DNA of 64,000 nt from Pseudoneobacillus rhizosphaerae (GCF_917563885.1 NZ_CAKJTG010000013.1:45009-109008); one strand, 5' to 3'. Counted from the stretch's first letter, positions 9,251 to 18,984 are shown. The notes: generated by a model not told the origin, from the letters alone. Program-made: numbers and translations.

Positions 9251-9330
9251 CGAAAGTGCACCCCTATACTAAAGAATCCTACTTCGTATCATACCATGAA
9301 TGTTAAAAGGGTGGAAAGTCAGAACATTCA

Positions 9331-9404
9331 CTTTAACGCAGCAAAGTGCCGGGGGACTGTCCCCCGGCACTCTGCCGCGTTAAAGCAACCGGGGACTGTC
9401 CCCC
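9331..9404. repeat. REP-like GGGGACTGTCCCC dyads
   Basis: First unit: a perfect inverted repeat with 12-base arms (9346-9370) whose core is GGGGGACTGTCCCCC, inside outer arms CTTTAACGC (9331-9339) and GCGTTAAAG (9377-9385). Second unit: GGGGACTGTCCCC at 9391-9403 with diverged flanks. It is markedly GC-rich against this AT-rich genome and contains no ORF. It occupies the zapA-pheT gap where rnhC is found in B. subtilis. Confidence 0.85.
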
Positions 9405-9426
9405 ACCGCTTTAGTGTATTGAAGTT

Positions 9427-11841
9427 TTATCCTCTTAGTACGGCGCCTGTTTTTTGTTCTAGGGCATTGAGTACTTGTTGGTGTGTTTTTGTTACGTCTT
9501 CGTCTGTTAGGGTACGTTCAGGATCAAAGTATTTTAATGAGAACGCGATTGATTTTGTACCTGCTTCTAAACGGTCTCCTTCGTATAGGTCAAAGACTTG
9601 AACCTCTTTTAGTAATGCTCCACCAGCAATTTGAATTACCGATTTTAACTCAAAGGATGATACCGCTTTATCCACTACAAGAGCAATATCTCGCGTAATA
9701 GAAGGATATCTAGGTATAGATTGATACTTTAATGGTTCGGTTGCAGCTTGTAATGCTTCTCTCAAATTGATTTCACTTACATACGTGTCCTTTAAGTCCT
9801 TTTCCTTTTGAACTTGTGGATGGATTTGACCAACAAAACCAATTGATTTTCCTTCTAAAAGCACTTCTGCCGTACGTCCAGGGTGCATGCCTTCGATAGA
9901 AGCTTTGCGATATTCTACTTTTTCCTGTAGACCAAGTTTTGCAAATAATCCTTCTAGAATTCCTTTTAGCACGTAGAAATCGACTGGCTTTTTCTCGCCC
10001 TGCCATAAATGTGAATGCCATAATCCCGTTAAGGCAACAGCCAAATGCTCTTGCTCTTGAGGTAACTCTTGCCCACTTTCTGCAAGGAATACTGCTCCAG
10101 TTTCATAAACTCCTGTGCTGTCATGTTGACGTGCGGCATTGTACTTCACTACTTCTAGTAATTGTGGAACAATACTTAAACGAAGCAAGCTACGCTCTTC
10201 GCTCATTGGCATCGCAAGACGGATTGGCTCTCTTTTATCTAATGCGTACTGCGAAACTTTATCTTCACTAGTTAAAGAATAAGTAACCGCTTGGTATAAA
10301 CCTGTTGATTCCAGGTAGTTACGAGCAATTCTGCGTTTTAATTGGTAGTCGGTTAAACGCCCAGGAGTTGCTTCTCCAATCGGTAATGTAGATGGTATAT
10401 TATCATAACCATATAATCGGGCCACTTCTTCAATTAAATCCTCTTCAATCGTAATATCGCCGCGACGCGATGGAACTGTTACTTTAAAGACTTCATTATC
10501 TGTTTCTACATCAAACTTGAGTCTAGCAAAGATAGCTTCAACTGTTTCAATGTCTAAATTCATTCCAATAACATTGTTAATTTTCTCAAGTGTTGTTGAT
10601 ACTACAGCAGGTTGAATTTCAAGAGAATCAGCTACAACTGAACCCTCTAGAACCTCTCCACCTGCATACAATTCCATCAAATAAGCAGCACGCTCAGCAG
10701 CAGCACGAACTCGGTTAGGGTCTACTCCCTTTTCAAATCGAGCACTAGCTTCACTGCGAAGTCCATGAGTTTTTGATGTCTTACGGATACTTCCGCCTTT
10801 GAAATAAGCTGACTCTAAAAGTACAGTTGTTGTATCTAATGATACTTCGGAATTCGCTCCACCCATAACACCAGCAAGAGCTACAGGGATTTGGCCATTT
10901 GTGATTACTAATTCATCACTAGATAATGTTCTTTTCACATCATCCAATGTTTCGACTACTTCCCCTTCATGAGCAAGTCGTATTAAAATTTCCTTGGATC
11001 CTAAGCGGTCATAGTCAAAAGCGTGTAACGGTTGGCCGTATTCCAATAAAATGTAATTAGTAATATCCACTACATTGTTGTGCGGGCGAATCCCAGCAGC
11101 CATTAAACGTGTTTGCATCCATAGCGGCGCAGGAGCAATTTTAACGTTTTTAATTACTTTTCCAACATAAAGTGGATTTTCTTCTTTTGCATCAACAGAT
11201 ATCGAAATATAATTTGATGCTTTTTCTGTAGCTTCAGTTACCTTTGCTTCAGGAAGCTTCACTTCTCTTCCAAGAATCGCTGCAACTTCATAAGCAACTC
11301 CAAGCATACTTAAAGCATCAGAACGGTTTGGCGTTAAACTTAACTTAAGAACTTGATCATCACGATTCAGTTGAGCCATTGCATCACTTCCAACCTCAGT
11401 ATCCGCAGGGAAAACAAAGATTCCTTCAGCATATTCCTTTGGTGCTAATTTACCTTCAATACCTAATTCCTGAAGAGAGCAAATCATCCCGTTAGACTCT
11501 TCACCGCGAAGCTTTGCTTTTTTAATTTTGAAATCTCCTGGTAAAATAGCTCCTACAGTCGCTACGGCAACCTTTTGTCCTTGAGCGACATTTTTTGCTC
11601 CACAAATAATTTGAACTGGTGCTTCTGCACCAATATCAACTAAACATTTACTTAATTTATCGGCATTTGGATGTTGCTCACGTTCCATTACATAGCCAAC
11701 AACCACACCGCTAATTCCTTCGTTTAAAACCTCTACTCCCTCTACTTCGATCCCGCTTTTCGTAATTTTTTCAGCGAGTTCAGTTGGAGTTACACCTGAC
11801 AAATCGACATAATCCTGAAGCCATTTATATGAAACAAACAT
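9427..11841 (-). CDS. pheT: Phenylalanyl-tRNA synthetase beta subunit
   Basis: An 804-residue PheT, the same length as in B. subtilis; with PheS it forms the (alpha-beta)2 enzyme that charges tRNA-Phe. An N-terminal tRNA-binding (EMAP II-like) domain occupies about 40-155 ([20 protein letters not shown]). The B3/B4 editing region, B5 (about 405-475) and the C-terminal ferredoxin-fold anticodon-binding domain ([13 protein letters not shown] to HQQVLNALE) follow. ATG at 11841 follows AAGGAGG. It starts 21 bp after pheS and shares the T-box upstream of pheS. Confidence 0.97.
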   Translation of the reverse strand: MFVSYKWLQDYVDLSGVTPTELAEKITKSGIEVEGVEVLNEGISGVVVGYVMEREQHPNADKLSKCLVDIGAEAPVQIICGAKNVAQGQKVAVATVGAILPGDFKIKKAKLRGEESNGMICSLQELGIEGKLAPKEYAEGIFVFPADTEVGSDAMAQLNRDDQVLKLSLTPNRSDALSMLGVAYEVAAILGREVKLPEAKVTEATEKASNYISISVDAKEENPLYVGKVIKNVKIAPAPLWMQTRLMAAGIRPHNNVVDITNYILLEYGQPLHAFDYDRLGSKEILIRLAHEGEVVETLDDVKRTLSSDELVITNGQIPVALAGVMGGANSEVSLDTTTVLLESAYFKGGSIRKTSKTHGLRSEASARFEKGVDPNRVRAAAERAAYLMELYAGGEVLEGSVVADSLEIQPAVVSTTLEKINNVIGMNLDIETVEAIFARLKFDVETDNEVFKVTVPSRRGDITIEEDLIEEVARLYGYDNIPSTLPIGEATPGRLTDYQLKRRIARNYLESTGLYQAVTYSLTSEDKVSQYALDKREPIRLAMPMSEERSLLRLSIVPQLLEVVKYNAARQHDSTGVYETGAVFLAESGQELPQEQEHLAVALTGLWHSHLWQGEKKPVDFYVLKGILEGLFAKLGLQEKVEYRKASIEGMHPGRTAEVLLEGKSIGFVGQIHPQVQKEKDLKDTYVSEINLREALQAATEPLKYQSIPRYPSITRDIALVVDKAVSSFELKSVIQIAGGALLKEVQVFDLYEGDRLEAGTKSIAFSLKYFDPERTLTDEDVTKTHQQVLNALEQKTGAVLRG

Positions 11842-11862
11842 GGTTTTTAATCCTCCTTTTAT

Positions 11863-12900
11863 TTACTCGTGTACCGAGAATTGCTTTAAGAAACGAACAT
11901 CATTTGTATAGAAATGACGAATATCATCAACACCGTATTTCAGCATTGCAATACGTTCTGGACCCATACCAAAGGCAAAGCCCGAATATTTTTTAGAATC
12001 ATATCCAGCCATTTCAAGCACATTTGGATGTACCATTCCAGCACCTAAAATTTCAATCCAGCCTGTTCCTTTACATACGTTACAGCCATTTCCACCACAA
12101 ATTTTACATGAAATATCTAACTCTACCGAAGGCTCGGTAAATGGGAAGAAGCTAGGGCGTAGACGAATTTTACGATCCTCACCAAACATTTTCTTAACGA
12201 AAACTTCTAACGTTCCTTTTAAATCACTCATGCGAATGTTTTCACCAATTACTAAGCCTTCAATTTGCATAAATTGATGGGAATGTGTCGCATCATCATT
12301 ATCCCGACGGTACACTTTACCCGGGCAAATAATTTTAATAGGACCTTTGCCTTGATTATTTTCCATCGTTCTTGCTTGAACAGGAGAAGTATGGGTACGT
12401 AATAGAATTTCTTCAGAAATATAGAAGGAGTCCTGCATGTCTCTCGCTGGATGACCTTTTGGTAAGTTCAATGCTTCAAAGTTATAATAATCTTTTTCTA
12501 CTTCTGGTCCTTCAGCGACTGAGTATCCCATTCCAATAAATAAGTCTTCGATTTCCTCGATAATCCGTGTTAATGGGTGATGATTTCCTGTCCTAACAGG
12601 TCTACCAGGAAGTGTAACGTCAATTTGTTCAGAGGCTAGTTTTGCATTTATAACAGCCGCTTCTAGTTCGTTTTGTTTTCCAGCAATTTTAGAGGCAATC
12701 ACTTCGCGCACTTCATTGACAAGTGCTCCCATCTTAGGTCTTTCTTCTTCAGAAAGCTTGCCCATCCCACGTAATACCTCGGTAATTGGACCTTTTTTAC
12801 CTAAGTACGCTACACGTACATCATTTAATGCTTTAAGGTCAGTAGCAGCATCAATAAGATTGATAGCTTCGGTTTGCAGTTCTTTTAAACGATCTTGCAT
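11863..12900 (-). CDS. pheS: Phenylalanyl-tRNA synthetase alpha subunit
   Basis: A 345-residue class II aminoacyl-tRNA synthetase catalytic subunit. An N-terminal coiled coil (about 1-85) precedes the catalytic core with [14 protein letters not shown], the motif 2 region [12 protein letters not shown] and [21 protein letters not shown], and motif 3 [15 protein letters not shown] chose the ATG at 12900 (MQDRLKELQ), 8 bases after AAGGAGG; the longer reading to 12942 would begin inside the T-box terminator. Transcription is controlled by the leader just upstream. Confidence 0.97.
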   Translation of the reverse strand: MQDRLKELQTEAINLIDAATDLKALNDVRVAYLGKKGPITEVLRGMGKLSEEERPKMGALVNEVREVIASKIAGKQNELEAAVINAKLASEQIDVTLPGRPVRTGNHHPLTRIIEEIEDLFIGMGYSVAEGPEVEKDYYNFEALNLPKGHPARDMQDSFYISEEILLRTHTSPVQARTMENNQGKGPIKIICPGKVYRRDNDDATHSHQFMQIEGLVIGENIRMSDLKGTLEVFVKKMFGEDRKIRLRPSFFPFTEPSVELDISCKICGGNGCNVCKGTGWIEILGAGMVHPNVLEMAGYDSKKYSGFAFGMGPERIAMLKYGVDDIRHFYTNDVRFLKQFSVHE

Positions 12901-12937
12901 TTTGATTTCCTCCTTAAATGATTCGCATGATTTTGGA

Positions 12938-13210
12938 CACAAAAAAAACCTCTATCCCAAAAGGGACGAGGTTTATATCGCGGTACCACCCTTATAAATG
13001 TTTACAAAATATGTATCCATTCACTTCATTGAAGATAACGGCGTAGGCCGATGCACCTTTACACTTATTAAGTGGTCCCGGTGCCAACTCAGGAGGTGAA
13101 CTTCACTAGCCCTTTTCATAAAGATGCTTACAGTCTAAGGCATCTTCTCCCTAAAAGATCAGGTACGAGTTACTTTTCTCCATCAACGTTTTTGGAATCA
13201 TGCAGTTTTG
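12938..13210 (-). ncRNA. T-box leader of pheST
   Basis: The transcript contains the invariant T-box antiterminator sequence AAGGGTGGTACCGCG (12979-12993), then a terminator stem CCTCGTCCC/GGGATAGAGG with a U-run (about 12941-12973). Upstream AGTA and the GTGAAGTTCACC segment resemble a stem I specifier loop; UUC (13098-13100) would specify phenylalanine. Uncharged tRNA-Phe is expected to stabilise the antiterminator and allow pheST transcription. The T-box identity is certain; the exact specifier is inferred. Confidence 0.93.
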
Positions 13211-13216
13211 TTGATT

Positions 13217-13245
13217 ATTATATTATAAAATGCGCTACAGTTCAA
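13217..13245 (-). promoter_or_regulatory. Sigma-A promoter of the pheS T-box transcript
   Basis: TTGAAC (13240-13245), 17-bp spacer, TATAAT (13217-13222), a few bases before the T-box leader begins. Confidence 0.8.
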
Positions 13246-13253
13246 ATGCGTTC

Positions 13254-14006
13254 TTATATTTTTTTAAAATAATACAAGAGGATTCCAGTAGCAACTGCTA
13301 CATTTAAGGATTCACTTTTCCCAAAAATGGGTATATAAAGATTTTTAGTGGTTTCGTTTAGGAGGTCAGTCTGGATTCCATTTCCTTCATTGCCCACGAT
13401 GAGAGCATAGCTAGGTGTTGGTTCCACCTCTGTAAAAACGATTCCATTGTCTAATGAAGTACCATAAATCGGAATGCCATCTGACTTTAATTTTTCTATC
13501 CATTCAAACAAGTCTCCACGAATAATCGGAAGATGGAAATGACTGCCTTGAGCAGATCGCAGAACCTTTGAATTATAAATATCTACACTTCCATTACCTA
13601 CTACGATGGCATCAATTCCTGCAGCATCAGCGGTGCGGATAATTGTACCTAGGTTTCCAGGATCTTGGACTGCATCAAGAAGTAGATAGCTCGTTGCATC
13701 TACCTGCTTATGCTTAGGTTGCTTACAGACAGCAAATATCCCTTGTGAGGTTTCTGTTTCAGCAAGTTCCTTCACAACTTCTTTATTAATTTGTGTCATG
13801 GAAACAGAGCCATAATCAATTCTCGGCGGAATTTCAACTTCTTCAGATACAATCAGTTCCAAAACCATATCCTCAATCTTTAATGCTTCTTCCACTAAAT
13901 GAAAACCTTCTACTAAAAACGTTCCGGAGTTTTCACGCTCTTTTTTTGTATGTAATTTTTTCCACTGTTTTACCTGCGGATTTTTCGAAGAGTGAATGTA
14001 TTTCAC
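13254..14006 (-). CDS. ysgA: TrmH/SpoU-family RNA 2'-O-methyltransferase YsgA
   Basis: A 250-residue SPOUT methyltransferase that would transfer a methyl group from SAM to a ribose 2'-OH in rRNA or tRNA. An N-terminal substrate-binding domain (about 1-95, IHSSKNPQVKQWKKL) precedes the catalytic domain with the knot motifs DAVQDPGNLGTIIRTADAAG, VGNEGNGI and PIFGKSESLNVAVATGILLY. GTG start at 14006 after AAAGGAG. The exact target nucleotide is unknown. In B. subtilis it also neighbours sspI and pheS. Confidence 0.9.
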   Translation of the reverse strand: MKYIHSSKNPQVKQWKKLHTKKERENSGTFLVEGFHLVEEALKIEDMVLELIVSEEVEIPPRIDYGSVSMTQINKEVVKELAETETSQGIFAVCKQPKHKQVDATSYLLLDAVQDPGNLGTIIRTADAAGIDAIVVGNGSVDIYNSKVLRSAQGSHFHLPIIRGDLFEWIEKLKSDGIPIYGTSLDNGIVFTEVEPTPSYALIVGNEGNGIQTDLLNETTKNLYIPIFGKSESLNVAVATGILLYYFKKI

Positions 14007-14124
14007 TGAATTCTCTCCTTTTAACTAGTCCATTTCAATTTTACTATTATAGCTTTATTTCATACATAATAAAAGCAGAAATGGAAAAACATAAGAAAGA
14101 AATGGAAGAAAGGGGTGGGAATCA

Positions 14125-14331
14125 ATGAATTTAAATTTACGAAATGCGATTGTTCATAACGTTGCAGGAAATAGTCAGGATGAATTAAGAGATACCATTG
14201 TCGACGCTATTCAAAACGGTGAGGAAAAAATGCTTCCTGGTCTTGGTGTACTTTTCGAAATTATTTGGAATAATTCCACTGATGAAGAGAAAGCTGAAAT
14301 GCTGCAGGCGCTAGAACAAGGACTAAAATAG
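14125..14331 (+). CDS. sspI: Small acid-soluble spore protein SspI
   Basis: A 68-residue protein nearly matching B. subtilis SspI, with the conserved segment [17 protein letters not shown]. SspI is a minor spore-core protein made in the forespore. A GGGGTGGG ribosome site precedes the ATG. Expression under sigma-G is expected; CATAATA at 14065-14071 resembles a sigma-G -10, but I see no convincing -35. It is alone on the plus strand between minus-strand genes. Confidence 0.95.
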   Translation: MNLNLRNAIVHNVAGNSQDELRDTIVDAIQNGEEKMLPGLGVLFEIIWNNSTDEEKAEMLQALEQGLK

Positions 14332-14337
14332 TAAAGT

Positions 14338-14377
14338 AAAAAAACTCCGACATATGTGCTTGTCGGAGTTTTTTTAT
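14338..14377. terminator. Bidirectional terminator of sspI and ysdC
   Basis: Stem ACTCCGACA/TGTCGGAGT with an 8-base loop and A/T runs on both sides, so it can end sspI (plus) and ysdC (minus). Confidence 0.9.
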
Positions 14378-15465
14378 TATGATTCGTACGTAATTTTATC
14401 AACCGTTTCACGGTCTAAACGCTTTGTTACTTCCACAATTAATTTTACCGCATTTTCATAGTCATCACGATGAAGCATGGCAGCATGTGAGTGAATATAA
14501 CGTGTCGCAATTGTAATTGCTAAAGAAGGTGAACCTTTATGTGCAAGATGAATTGACCCCGCATCTGTTCCGCCACCAGGAATCGCATCAAATTGATACG
14601 GAATCCCTAACTCATCGGCAACACCTGTGACAAAGTCACGTAGGCCTTTATGTGAAACCATCGATGCATCATAGAGGATAATTTGTGGACCTTTACCCAT
14701 TTTACTCATGGCTTCTTTTTCTGAAATTCCTGGAGTATCACCAGCAATACCAACATCTACGCCAAAACCAATATCTGGTTCGATTGCATAAGCAGCTGTT
14801 TTGGCTCCTCTTAATCCCACTTCTTCTTGAACATTTCCTACACCATACACAACGTTTGGATGGTCTTCAGCCTTTAATTGCTTTAAGACGTCGATTGCAA
14901 TTGCACAGCCAATACGATTGTCCCAAGCTTTAGCTAATAACATTTTTTCATTATTCATAACGGTAAATTCAAAGTAAGGTACAACCATATCGCCAGGACG
15001 AACGCCCCACTCCATTACTTCCTCACGACTTGAAGCTCCGATATCAATAAACATATCCTTGATTTCAACTGGCTTTTTACGTGCTTCTGCTGAAAGGATA
15101 TGAGGTGGTTTAGAGCCAATTACTCCCGTTACATCACCTTTACTAGTCACGATTGTCACTCGTTGTGCAAGCATTACCTGTGACCACCAACCGCCAACTG
15201 TTTGGAAACGTAGGAAGCCCTTATCGTCGATTTGAGTGATCATAAAGCCTACTTCATCCAAGTGCCCAGCAACCATAATCTTCGGACCGCCATCTTTCCC
15301 TATCTTTTTGGCAATTAAACTTCCTAGGTTATCTGTTGTTACTTCATCTGCAAATGGCTCTATGTATTTCTTCATGACTTCGCGTGGTTCTCTTTCATTC
15401 CCAGGAATCCCTTTTGCATCAGTTAATTCCTTTAACATTACTAACGTCTCATCTAGTTTAGTCAT
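14377..15465 (-). CDS. ysdC: M42 family metallopeptidase YsdC
   Basis: A 362-residue M42 glutamyl/leucyl-aminopeptidase-like enzyme. The two-metal site is visible: AGHLDEVGF (His, near residue 68), [13 protein letters not shown] (bridging Asp), [11 protein letters not shown] (catalytic Glu pair), GVDVG, and HSHAAML near the C-terminus. Relatives form cytosolic dodecameric aminopeptidases, although older annotations call this gene an endoglucanase; the motifs favour the peptidase. Full length, ATG at 15465. Confidence 0.93.
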   Translation of the reverse strand: MTKLDETLVMLKELTDAKGIPGNEREPREVMKKYIEPFADEVTTDNLGSLIAKKIGKDGGPKIMVAGHLDEVGFMITQIDDKGFLRFQTVGGWWSQVMLAQRVTIVTSKGDVTGVIGSKPPHILSAEARKKPVEIKDMFIDIGASSREEVMEWGVRPGDMVVPYFEFTVMNNEKMLLAKAWDNRIGCAIAIDVLKQLKAEDHPNVVYGVGNVQEEVGLRGAKTAAYAIEPDIGFGVDVGIAGDTPGISEKEAMSKMGKGPQIILYDASMVSHKGLRDFVTGVADELGIPYQFDAIPGGGTDAGSIHLAHKGSPSLAITIATRYIHSHAAMLHRDDYENAVKLIVEVTKRLDRETVDKITYES

Positions 15466-15535
15466 TACTTCGGCTCCCTCAATATGTATTCAGTATTATT
15501 ATACAAAAATGCTTGCAAAATGTACAAATTTTCTG

Positions 15536-16024
15536 CTAATATCCATTTTGCTGCCTTTCATAATTTACTTCATTTTTTTGAATATATGCTTCTTCAATTT
15601 CATACGAGTTAAATCCTAATAACTTCGCTAAGGAGACATACTCAGAAAAAAGGTTTTCATAGTTTTTAAATGATTGAGATGTTTTAAATTTATTTACCGA
15701 TTCATAAACGGATAAAAACTGATCGGTAAGATTCTCGGAATGACAGTTTTCAAACTGTAATTTACTACCTTCAAACCCACATTCAATGCCTACTGACAAA
15801 ATAAAATGTACTCCATCAACAAACTCTTCTAAAATTTTCTCCTTTGTCGCAGGTGGCTTCAAACTCCAAAACTTAAAGCAACGAGTTTCATTGGCAAGTT
15901 CACCAATTTCAACGAGTAGGGCAAGGATCTTTTTATCAATTAGATTATCTTGCTGAAGCTGGTGGTTACTCTGTATATGAGCATCCAATTCCCTTTGCAT
16001 CGTATAAAGTCTAGTTATATTCAC
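15536..16024 (-). CDS. Dimeric dUTPase family protein
   Basis: A 162-residue all-alpha NTP pyrophosphatase of the dimeric dUTPase type. Metal-binding motifs are ALLVEIGELANETRCFKFW (the EXXXE helix, about 36-54) and EEFVDGVHFILSVG (about 66-79). The family hydrolyses dUTP to dUMP and PPi, limiting uracil in DNA and feeding thymidylate synthesis. GTG start at 16024 after AAAGGAG. The gene is divergent from ysdB, sharing the intergenic region that holds the sigma-W promoter. Substrate is inferred from family only. Confidence 0.85.
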   Translation of the reverse strand: MNITRLYTMQRELDAHIQSNHQLQQDNLIDKKILALLVEIGELANETRCFKFWSLKPPATKEKILEEFVDGVHFILSVGIECGFEGSKLQFENCHSENLTDQFLSVYESVNKFKTSQSFKNYENLFSEYVSLAKLLGFNSYEIEEAYIQKNEVNYERQQNGY

Positions 16025-16060
16025 ATTTTCACTCTCCTTTAATAAAAATTATATCAAATT

Positions 16061-16086
16061 TGAAACTTTTTACTTACCTAGACGTA
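16061..16086 (+). promoter_or_regulatory. Sigma-W promoter of ysdB
   Basis: TGAAAC (16061-16066) and CGTA (16083-16086) with exactly 16 bp between, matching the B. subtilis sigma-W consensus. It lies 36 bp before the ysdB start; ysdB is a known sigma-W regulon member in B. subtilis. Confidence 0.9.
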
Positions 16087-16121
16087 TAACAAATAAAGCT
16101 AATTTTTTGGAGGACGTATCT

Positions 16122-16499
16122 ATGTGGTTTCTTCGTATTCTTATACTAACAGTCATATTGTTCCTTGTTTATTACCTTATTAAATATATTATTAATCCGA
16201 AACGTAAACTTGAGTTGGCTCATGAGCAAAGACGCTATTACTTTTTCGATGATTTTGATAATGTTCGAAAAAACTTTTTACTCACCTATAATGGAGTGCT
16301 CTTTGAAGGGGAGAAATATTTAGGCTCGACAAGTAATTCTTTTGAAGTTGTTTCCATTTTTATTTTCCCTCGAGATTTAGCTTCACTACAAGGATTAACC
16401 AAGGATGATTTCCTTCTAATTGAAGAAAATGTTCGAGGTCATTACCCAAATGCCAAAATTGATTGGAAAAGCCCTATAAAAGACCTGTTAAAAAAGTAA
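16122..16499 (+). CDS. ysdB: Sigma-W regulon membrane protein YsdB
   Basis: A 125-residue protein with one N-terminal membrane helix (about 3-22, FLRILILTVILFLVYYLI) and a soluble domain with NVRKNFLLTYNGVLFEGEKYLG and IDWKSPIKDLLKK, typical of YsdB. Molecular function is unknown; it belongs to the cell-envelope stress regulon. I chose the ATG at 16122, 8 bases after GGAGG; the in-frame TTG at 16107 lies at the ribosome site itself. Confidence 0.9.
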   Translation: MWFLRILILTVILFLVYYLIKYIINPKRKLELAHEQRRYYFFDDFDNVRKNFLLTYNGVLFEGEKYLGSTSNSFEVVSIFIFPRDLASLQGLTKDDFLLIEENVRGHYPNAKIDWKSPIKDLLKK

Positions 16500-16540
16500 A
16501 AAGGAAAAATGGCACTTCATGCCATTTTTCCTTTTTTTAT
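16498..16540. terminator. Bidirectional terminator after ysdB
   Basis: A 15-base perfect stem (16500-16514 / 16520-16534) with loop CTTCA and A/T runs on both sides; it can end ysdB (plus) and the convergent membrane protein gene (minus). Confidence 0.9.
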
Positions 16541-17115
16541 GAAGCCCTAGCCTTCTTGAAAAATTCTCCCCACTGAATAACTGCAATCTTTTCCCTTAAT
16601 AAATATACAAATACGGTTAAGGCAAACAGAATCACTAGAATCATCGTCGGGGTAAACCGGCTTATAAATTGACCGAATATCGTATAAAAAAACGCTAAAG
16701 GTATATTGGAGTAAAATGATCCCCATACGTACTCCTTAAAGCTCTTTTTTCTTTGCATTAAACAAAAATTCATTAGATGAAAGTGAATAAAAGGAATAAG
16801 TCTTAAAATAGCTATTTGGCCAACGGTTAAATTACGGTATTCCCCGAACCATTTCACTTTAATCCGATAAAGTTTTTCTAACGTTTTCGGCATTCTATTC
16901 ACAACCAAATAGAAAATGACACTTACAAGCATCAAACCAATTATAGAGTAAACCGTTCCTAATACGGTTCCAAATAAGATGCCGCCCGCAATACAAACAA
17001 TCGCTACAGGCAGAAATAAAAATTGTCGCAACAAATGAAAAAGAATAAAGGCTAATGGAGCTAAAATTCCAACGGATTCCACTAGTATAAATACCATGGT
17101 TAGTTGTTCATCCAT
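16537..17115 (-). CDS. TVP38/TMEM64 (VTT domain) family membrane protein
   Basis: A 192-residue membrane protein with about five or six helices. The VTT pattern is visible as FLFLPVAIVCIAGGILFGTVLG and GQIAILRLIPFIHFHLMNF. DedA and TVP38 relatives are linked to lipid transport and membrane homeostasis; no specific role can be assigned. I prefer the ATG at 17115 behind AAGGTGG; the GTG at 17148 has no ribosome site. It lies between ysdB and ysdA, a position without such a gene in B. subtilis as I recall it. Confidence 0.8.
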   Translation of the reverse strand: MDEQLTMVFILVESVGILAPLAFILFHLLRQFLFLPVAIVCIAGGILFGTVLGTVYSIIGLMLVSVIFYLVVNRMPKTLEKLYRIKVKWFGEYRNLTVGQIAILRLIPFIHFHLMNFCLMQRKKSFKEYVWGSFYSNIPLAFFYTIFGQFISRFTPTMILVILFALTVFVYLLREKIAVIQWGEFFKKARAS

Positions 17116-17186
17116 ATTTCCACCTTCTATGACTGACTTAACAAGCACTGTTAAAGCATATAGAGTCAGACAAGAAGTTATGACAA

Positions 17187-17450
17187 TTAATTAAATAATA
17201 AAAACAGGACAACCAGCTGTAACCCGACTAAAAAAGGCATACCAATTTGAAAGGCTTTATGCTTTGTTTTATGACGAAATACATTCATTCCTATCGTTGT
17301 TCCAACTGCACCACCACAGATGGCCACGATCCAAAGTGTCCGTTCACTAATTCGGTATTGTCCCTTTTTTGCTTTCGATTTATCAAACCCCATCAGAAAA
17401 ATACCATAGAGATTAATAATAAGTAATATGATCAAAGGCATTAATTCCAT
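17187..17450 (-). CDS. ysdA: DUF1294 membrane protein YsdA
   Basis: An 87-residue protein with helices near 4-20, 40-55 and 68-86, and the DUF1294 signature MGFDKSKAKKGQYRISERTL plus GGAVGTTIGMNVFRHKTKH. Function is unknown. It is located directly after rplT, as in B. subtilis, but a terminator (17474-17507) separates it from the ribosomal operon. Confidence 0.85.
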   Translation of the reverse strand: MELMPLIILLIINLYGIFLMGFDKSKAKKGQYRISERTLWIVAICGGAVGTTIGMNVFRHKTKHKAFQIGMPFLVGLQLVVLFLLFN

Positions 17451-17473
17451 AATCGCTTACCTCTTTCCAAAAA

Positions 17474-17507
17474 AGTCAAAAGCCACTCTCGAAAAACGAG
17501 AATGGCT
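17474..17507 (-). terminator. Terminator after rplT
   Basis: Transcript stem AGCCATTCTCG/CGAGAGTGGCT with loop UUUUU, followed by TTTTGACTTTTTT, 9 bp after the rplT stop. Confidence 0.85.
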
Positions 17508-17515
17508 ATATATAA

Positions 17516-17875
17516 TTACTTATTGAATTGTGCTTTTGCAGCGTTTGCTAATTCAGTGAATGCAGCAGCATCAGTGATAGCTAATTCAGAAAGCATTTTG
17601 CGGTTTACTTCGATACCAGCAAGCTTTAAACCGTGCATTAAACGGCTATAAGAAAGTCCGTTCATACGAGCTGCAGCATTGATACGAGTAACCCAAAGCT
17701 TACGGAAGTCGCGCTTCTTTTGGCGACGATCACGGTAAGCATACATTAATGATTTCATAACCTGTTGGTTAGCTACTTTGTATAATGTATGTTTGGAACC
17801 GTAATATCCTTTTGCTAATTTAATTATTTTTTTACGACGTTTGCGTGTAACAGTACCGCCTTTAACACGTGGCAT
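17516..17875 (-). CDS. rplT: 50S ribosomal protein L20
   Basis: A 119-residue L20 opening [16 protein letters not shown], with a basic N-terminal helix and the globular part [21 protein letters not shown]. It binds 23S rRNA early in 50S assembly and, in Bacillus, represses its own operon by binding the infC leader. ATG after AGGAGGG. Last gene of infC-rpmI-rplT. Confidence 0.99.
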   Translation of the reverse strand: MPRVKGGTVTRKRRKKIIKLAKGYYGSKHTLYKVANQQVMKSLMYAYRDRRQKKRDFRKLWVTRINAAARMNGLSYSRLMHGLKLAGIEVNRKMLSELAITDAAAFTELANAAKAQFNK

Positions 17876-17910
17876 GTGTGTTCCCTCCTATATTTCACTC
17901 TTGCGAATTA

Positions 17911-18108
17911 TTAAATGTTTACTAATAAGAAACGAATGCGTTTGTAATCACCGCTAGAAACTAAAGTAGCTTTACGTAGGTGACGCTTTTGCTTTTGAGA
18001 TTTGTTAGAGAACATATGGCTTCTGTAAGCGTGGCTACGCTTTAATTTACCAGATCCTGTTCTTTTGAAACGCTTAGCAGCGCCACGGTGAGTTTTCATT
18101 TTAGGCAT
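17911..18108 (-). CDS. rpmI: 50S ribosomal protein L35
   Basis: A 65-residue L35 ([40 protein letters not shown]). ATG at 18108 with AGGAGG; 12 bp after infC, in the infC operon. Confidence 0.99.
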   Translation of the reverse strand: MPKMKTHRGAAKRFKRTGSGKLKRSHAYRSHMFSNKSQKQKRHLRKATLVSSGDYKRIRFLLVNI

Positions 18109-18120
18109 TATGGTATCCTC

Positions 18121-18639
18121 CTATTGCTTATCGATTTTCGGTGCTAACATTAAGAACATACTGCGACCATCCATTTTTGGTGGGGATTCAACAGTTGCTA
18201 CTTCAGTACAAGCTGCTGAGAAACGGTCCAGCACTCTTTGACCAATTTCTTTATGTGTAATGGCACGTCCTTTAAATCGGATCGATGCTTTTACTTTATC
18301 GCCTTTTTCTAAGAATTTAATAGCGTTACGAAGCTTTGTATTAAAGTCATGTTCATCAATTGTTGGGCTAAGGCGAACCTCTTTAACGTTGATGATTTTT
18401 TGGTTTTTACGAGCTTCTTTATCTTTCTTTTGTTGTTCAAATTTAAACTTACCATAGTCCATAATACGAGCTACTGGTGGTTTTGCATTTGGAGCAACTA
18501 AGACAACATCAAGATTTACTCGGGCTGCAATTTCTAACGCTTCGATTTTTGATTTAATTCCCAATTGATCGCCATTTTGGTCAATTAGACGAACTTCACG
18601 TGCGCGAATTCCATCGTTCAACATCATGTCTTTACTAAT
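18121..18639 (-). CDS. infC: Translation initiation factor IF-3, AUU start
   Basis: A 172-residue IF3 with an N-terminal domain ([22 protein letters not shown]), a linker rich in lysine ([14 protein letters not shown]) and a C-terminal domain ending [11 protein letters not shown]. It binds the 30S subunit and checks start-codon pairing. I place the start at ATT 18639 (I-S-K-D-M-M-L-N), 9 bases after GGAGG. The first ATG (18627) has no ribosome site at the right distance. An AUU start is the family hallmark and gives IF3 control of its own translation. The leader upstream holds an L20-type attenuator. Confidence 0.97.
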   Translation of the reverse strand: MSKDMMLNDGIRAREVRLIDQNGDQLGIKSKIEALEIAARVNLDVVLVAPNAKPPVARIMDYGKFKFEQQKKDKEARKNQKIINVKEVRLSPTIDEHDFNTKLRNAIKFLEKGDKVKASIRFKGRAITHKEIGQRVLDRFSAACTEVATVESPPKMDGRSMFLMLAPKIDKQ

Positions 18640-18850
18640 AGTTAGACACCTCCAAGGTATTTTAGCGAATACAGCGAATGAATAATGCCCCCGCTAAAAG
18701 CAATAAAAAAGTGTGGGCGAATGATTCACCCACACTTAACGAAACAAATTAAAAAAAGTTGTTTTCGTATGACCTGTCAACTACTATAAAAGCGTCATTC
18801 AGGTGAGAAGCGGGTGCTTCTTCTTATTCTTAGCTTGTATTCAATTTACC
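18640..18850 (-). ncRNA. L20-type leader of infC-rpmI-rplT
   Basis: A leader of about 210 nt between the promoter and infC. It contains a strong terminator hairpin (18703-18737; stem AAGTGTGGG/CCCACACTT then a U-run), preceded by purine-rich sequence able to form alternative structures. This matches the known Bacillus arrangement in which L20 binding promotes termination. Assignment rests on position and terminator; I did not fold it against a model. Confidence 0.8.
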
Positions 18851-18856
18851 TTAGCA

Positions 18857-18886
18857 ACTATAACATAAATTATGATAATATGTCAA
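18857..18886 (-). promoter_or_regulatory. Sigma-A promoter of the infC operon
   Basis: TTGACA (18881-18886), 18-bp spacer, TATAGT (18857-18862). Confidence 0.8.
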
Positions 18887-18984
18887 ACAAAATCCAACGA
18901 TTGTGACAACGTTTTAAATATTATCAAAATATACATCATTTTGCAATAGATATTTAATAAAATTTCAGTTGTAAATTTTTTCTA

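Noticed and set aside
9200..9601. Plus-strand ORF across the zapA-pheT gap
   Set aside because: Runs through the REP-like dyad and antisense to both genes; not a remnant of rnhC, no RNase H motif in it.
12941..12973. Plain terminator between ysgA and pheS
   Set aside because: It is the terminator half of the T-box leader, shown by the adjoining AAGGGTGGTACCGCG.
14377..15465. Endo-1,4-beta-glucanase, as older YsdC annotation says
   Set aside because: The metal-ligand pattern is that of M42 aminopeptidases; no glycoside hydrolase motif.
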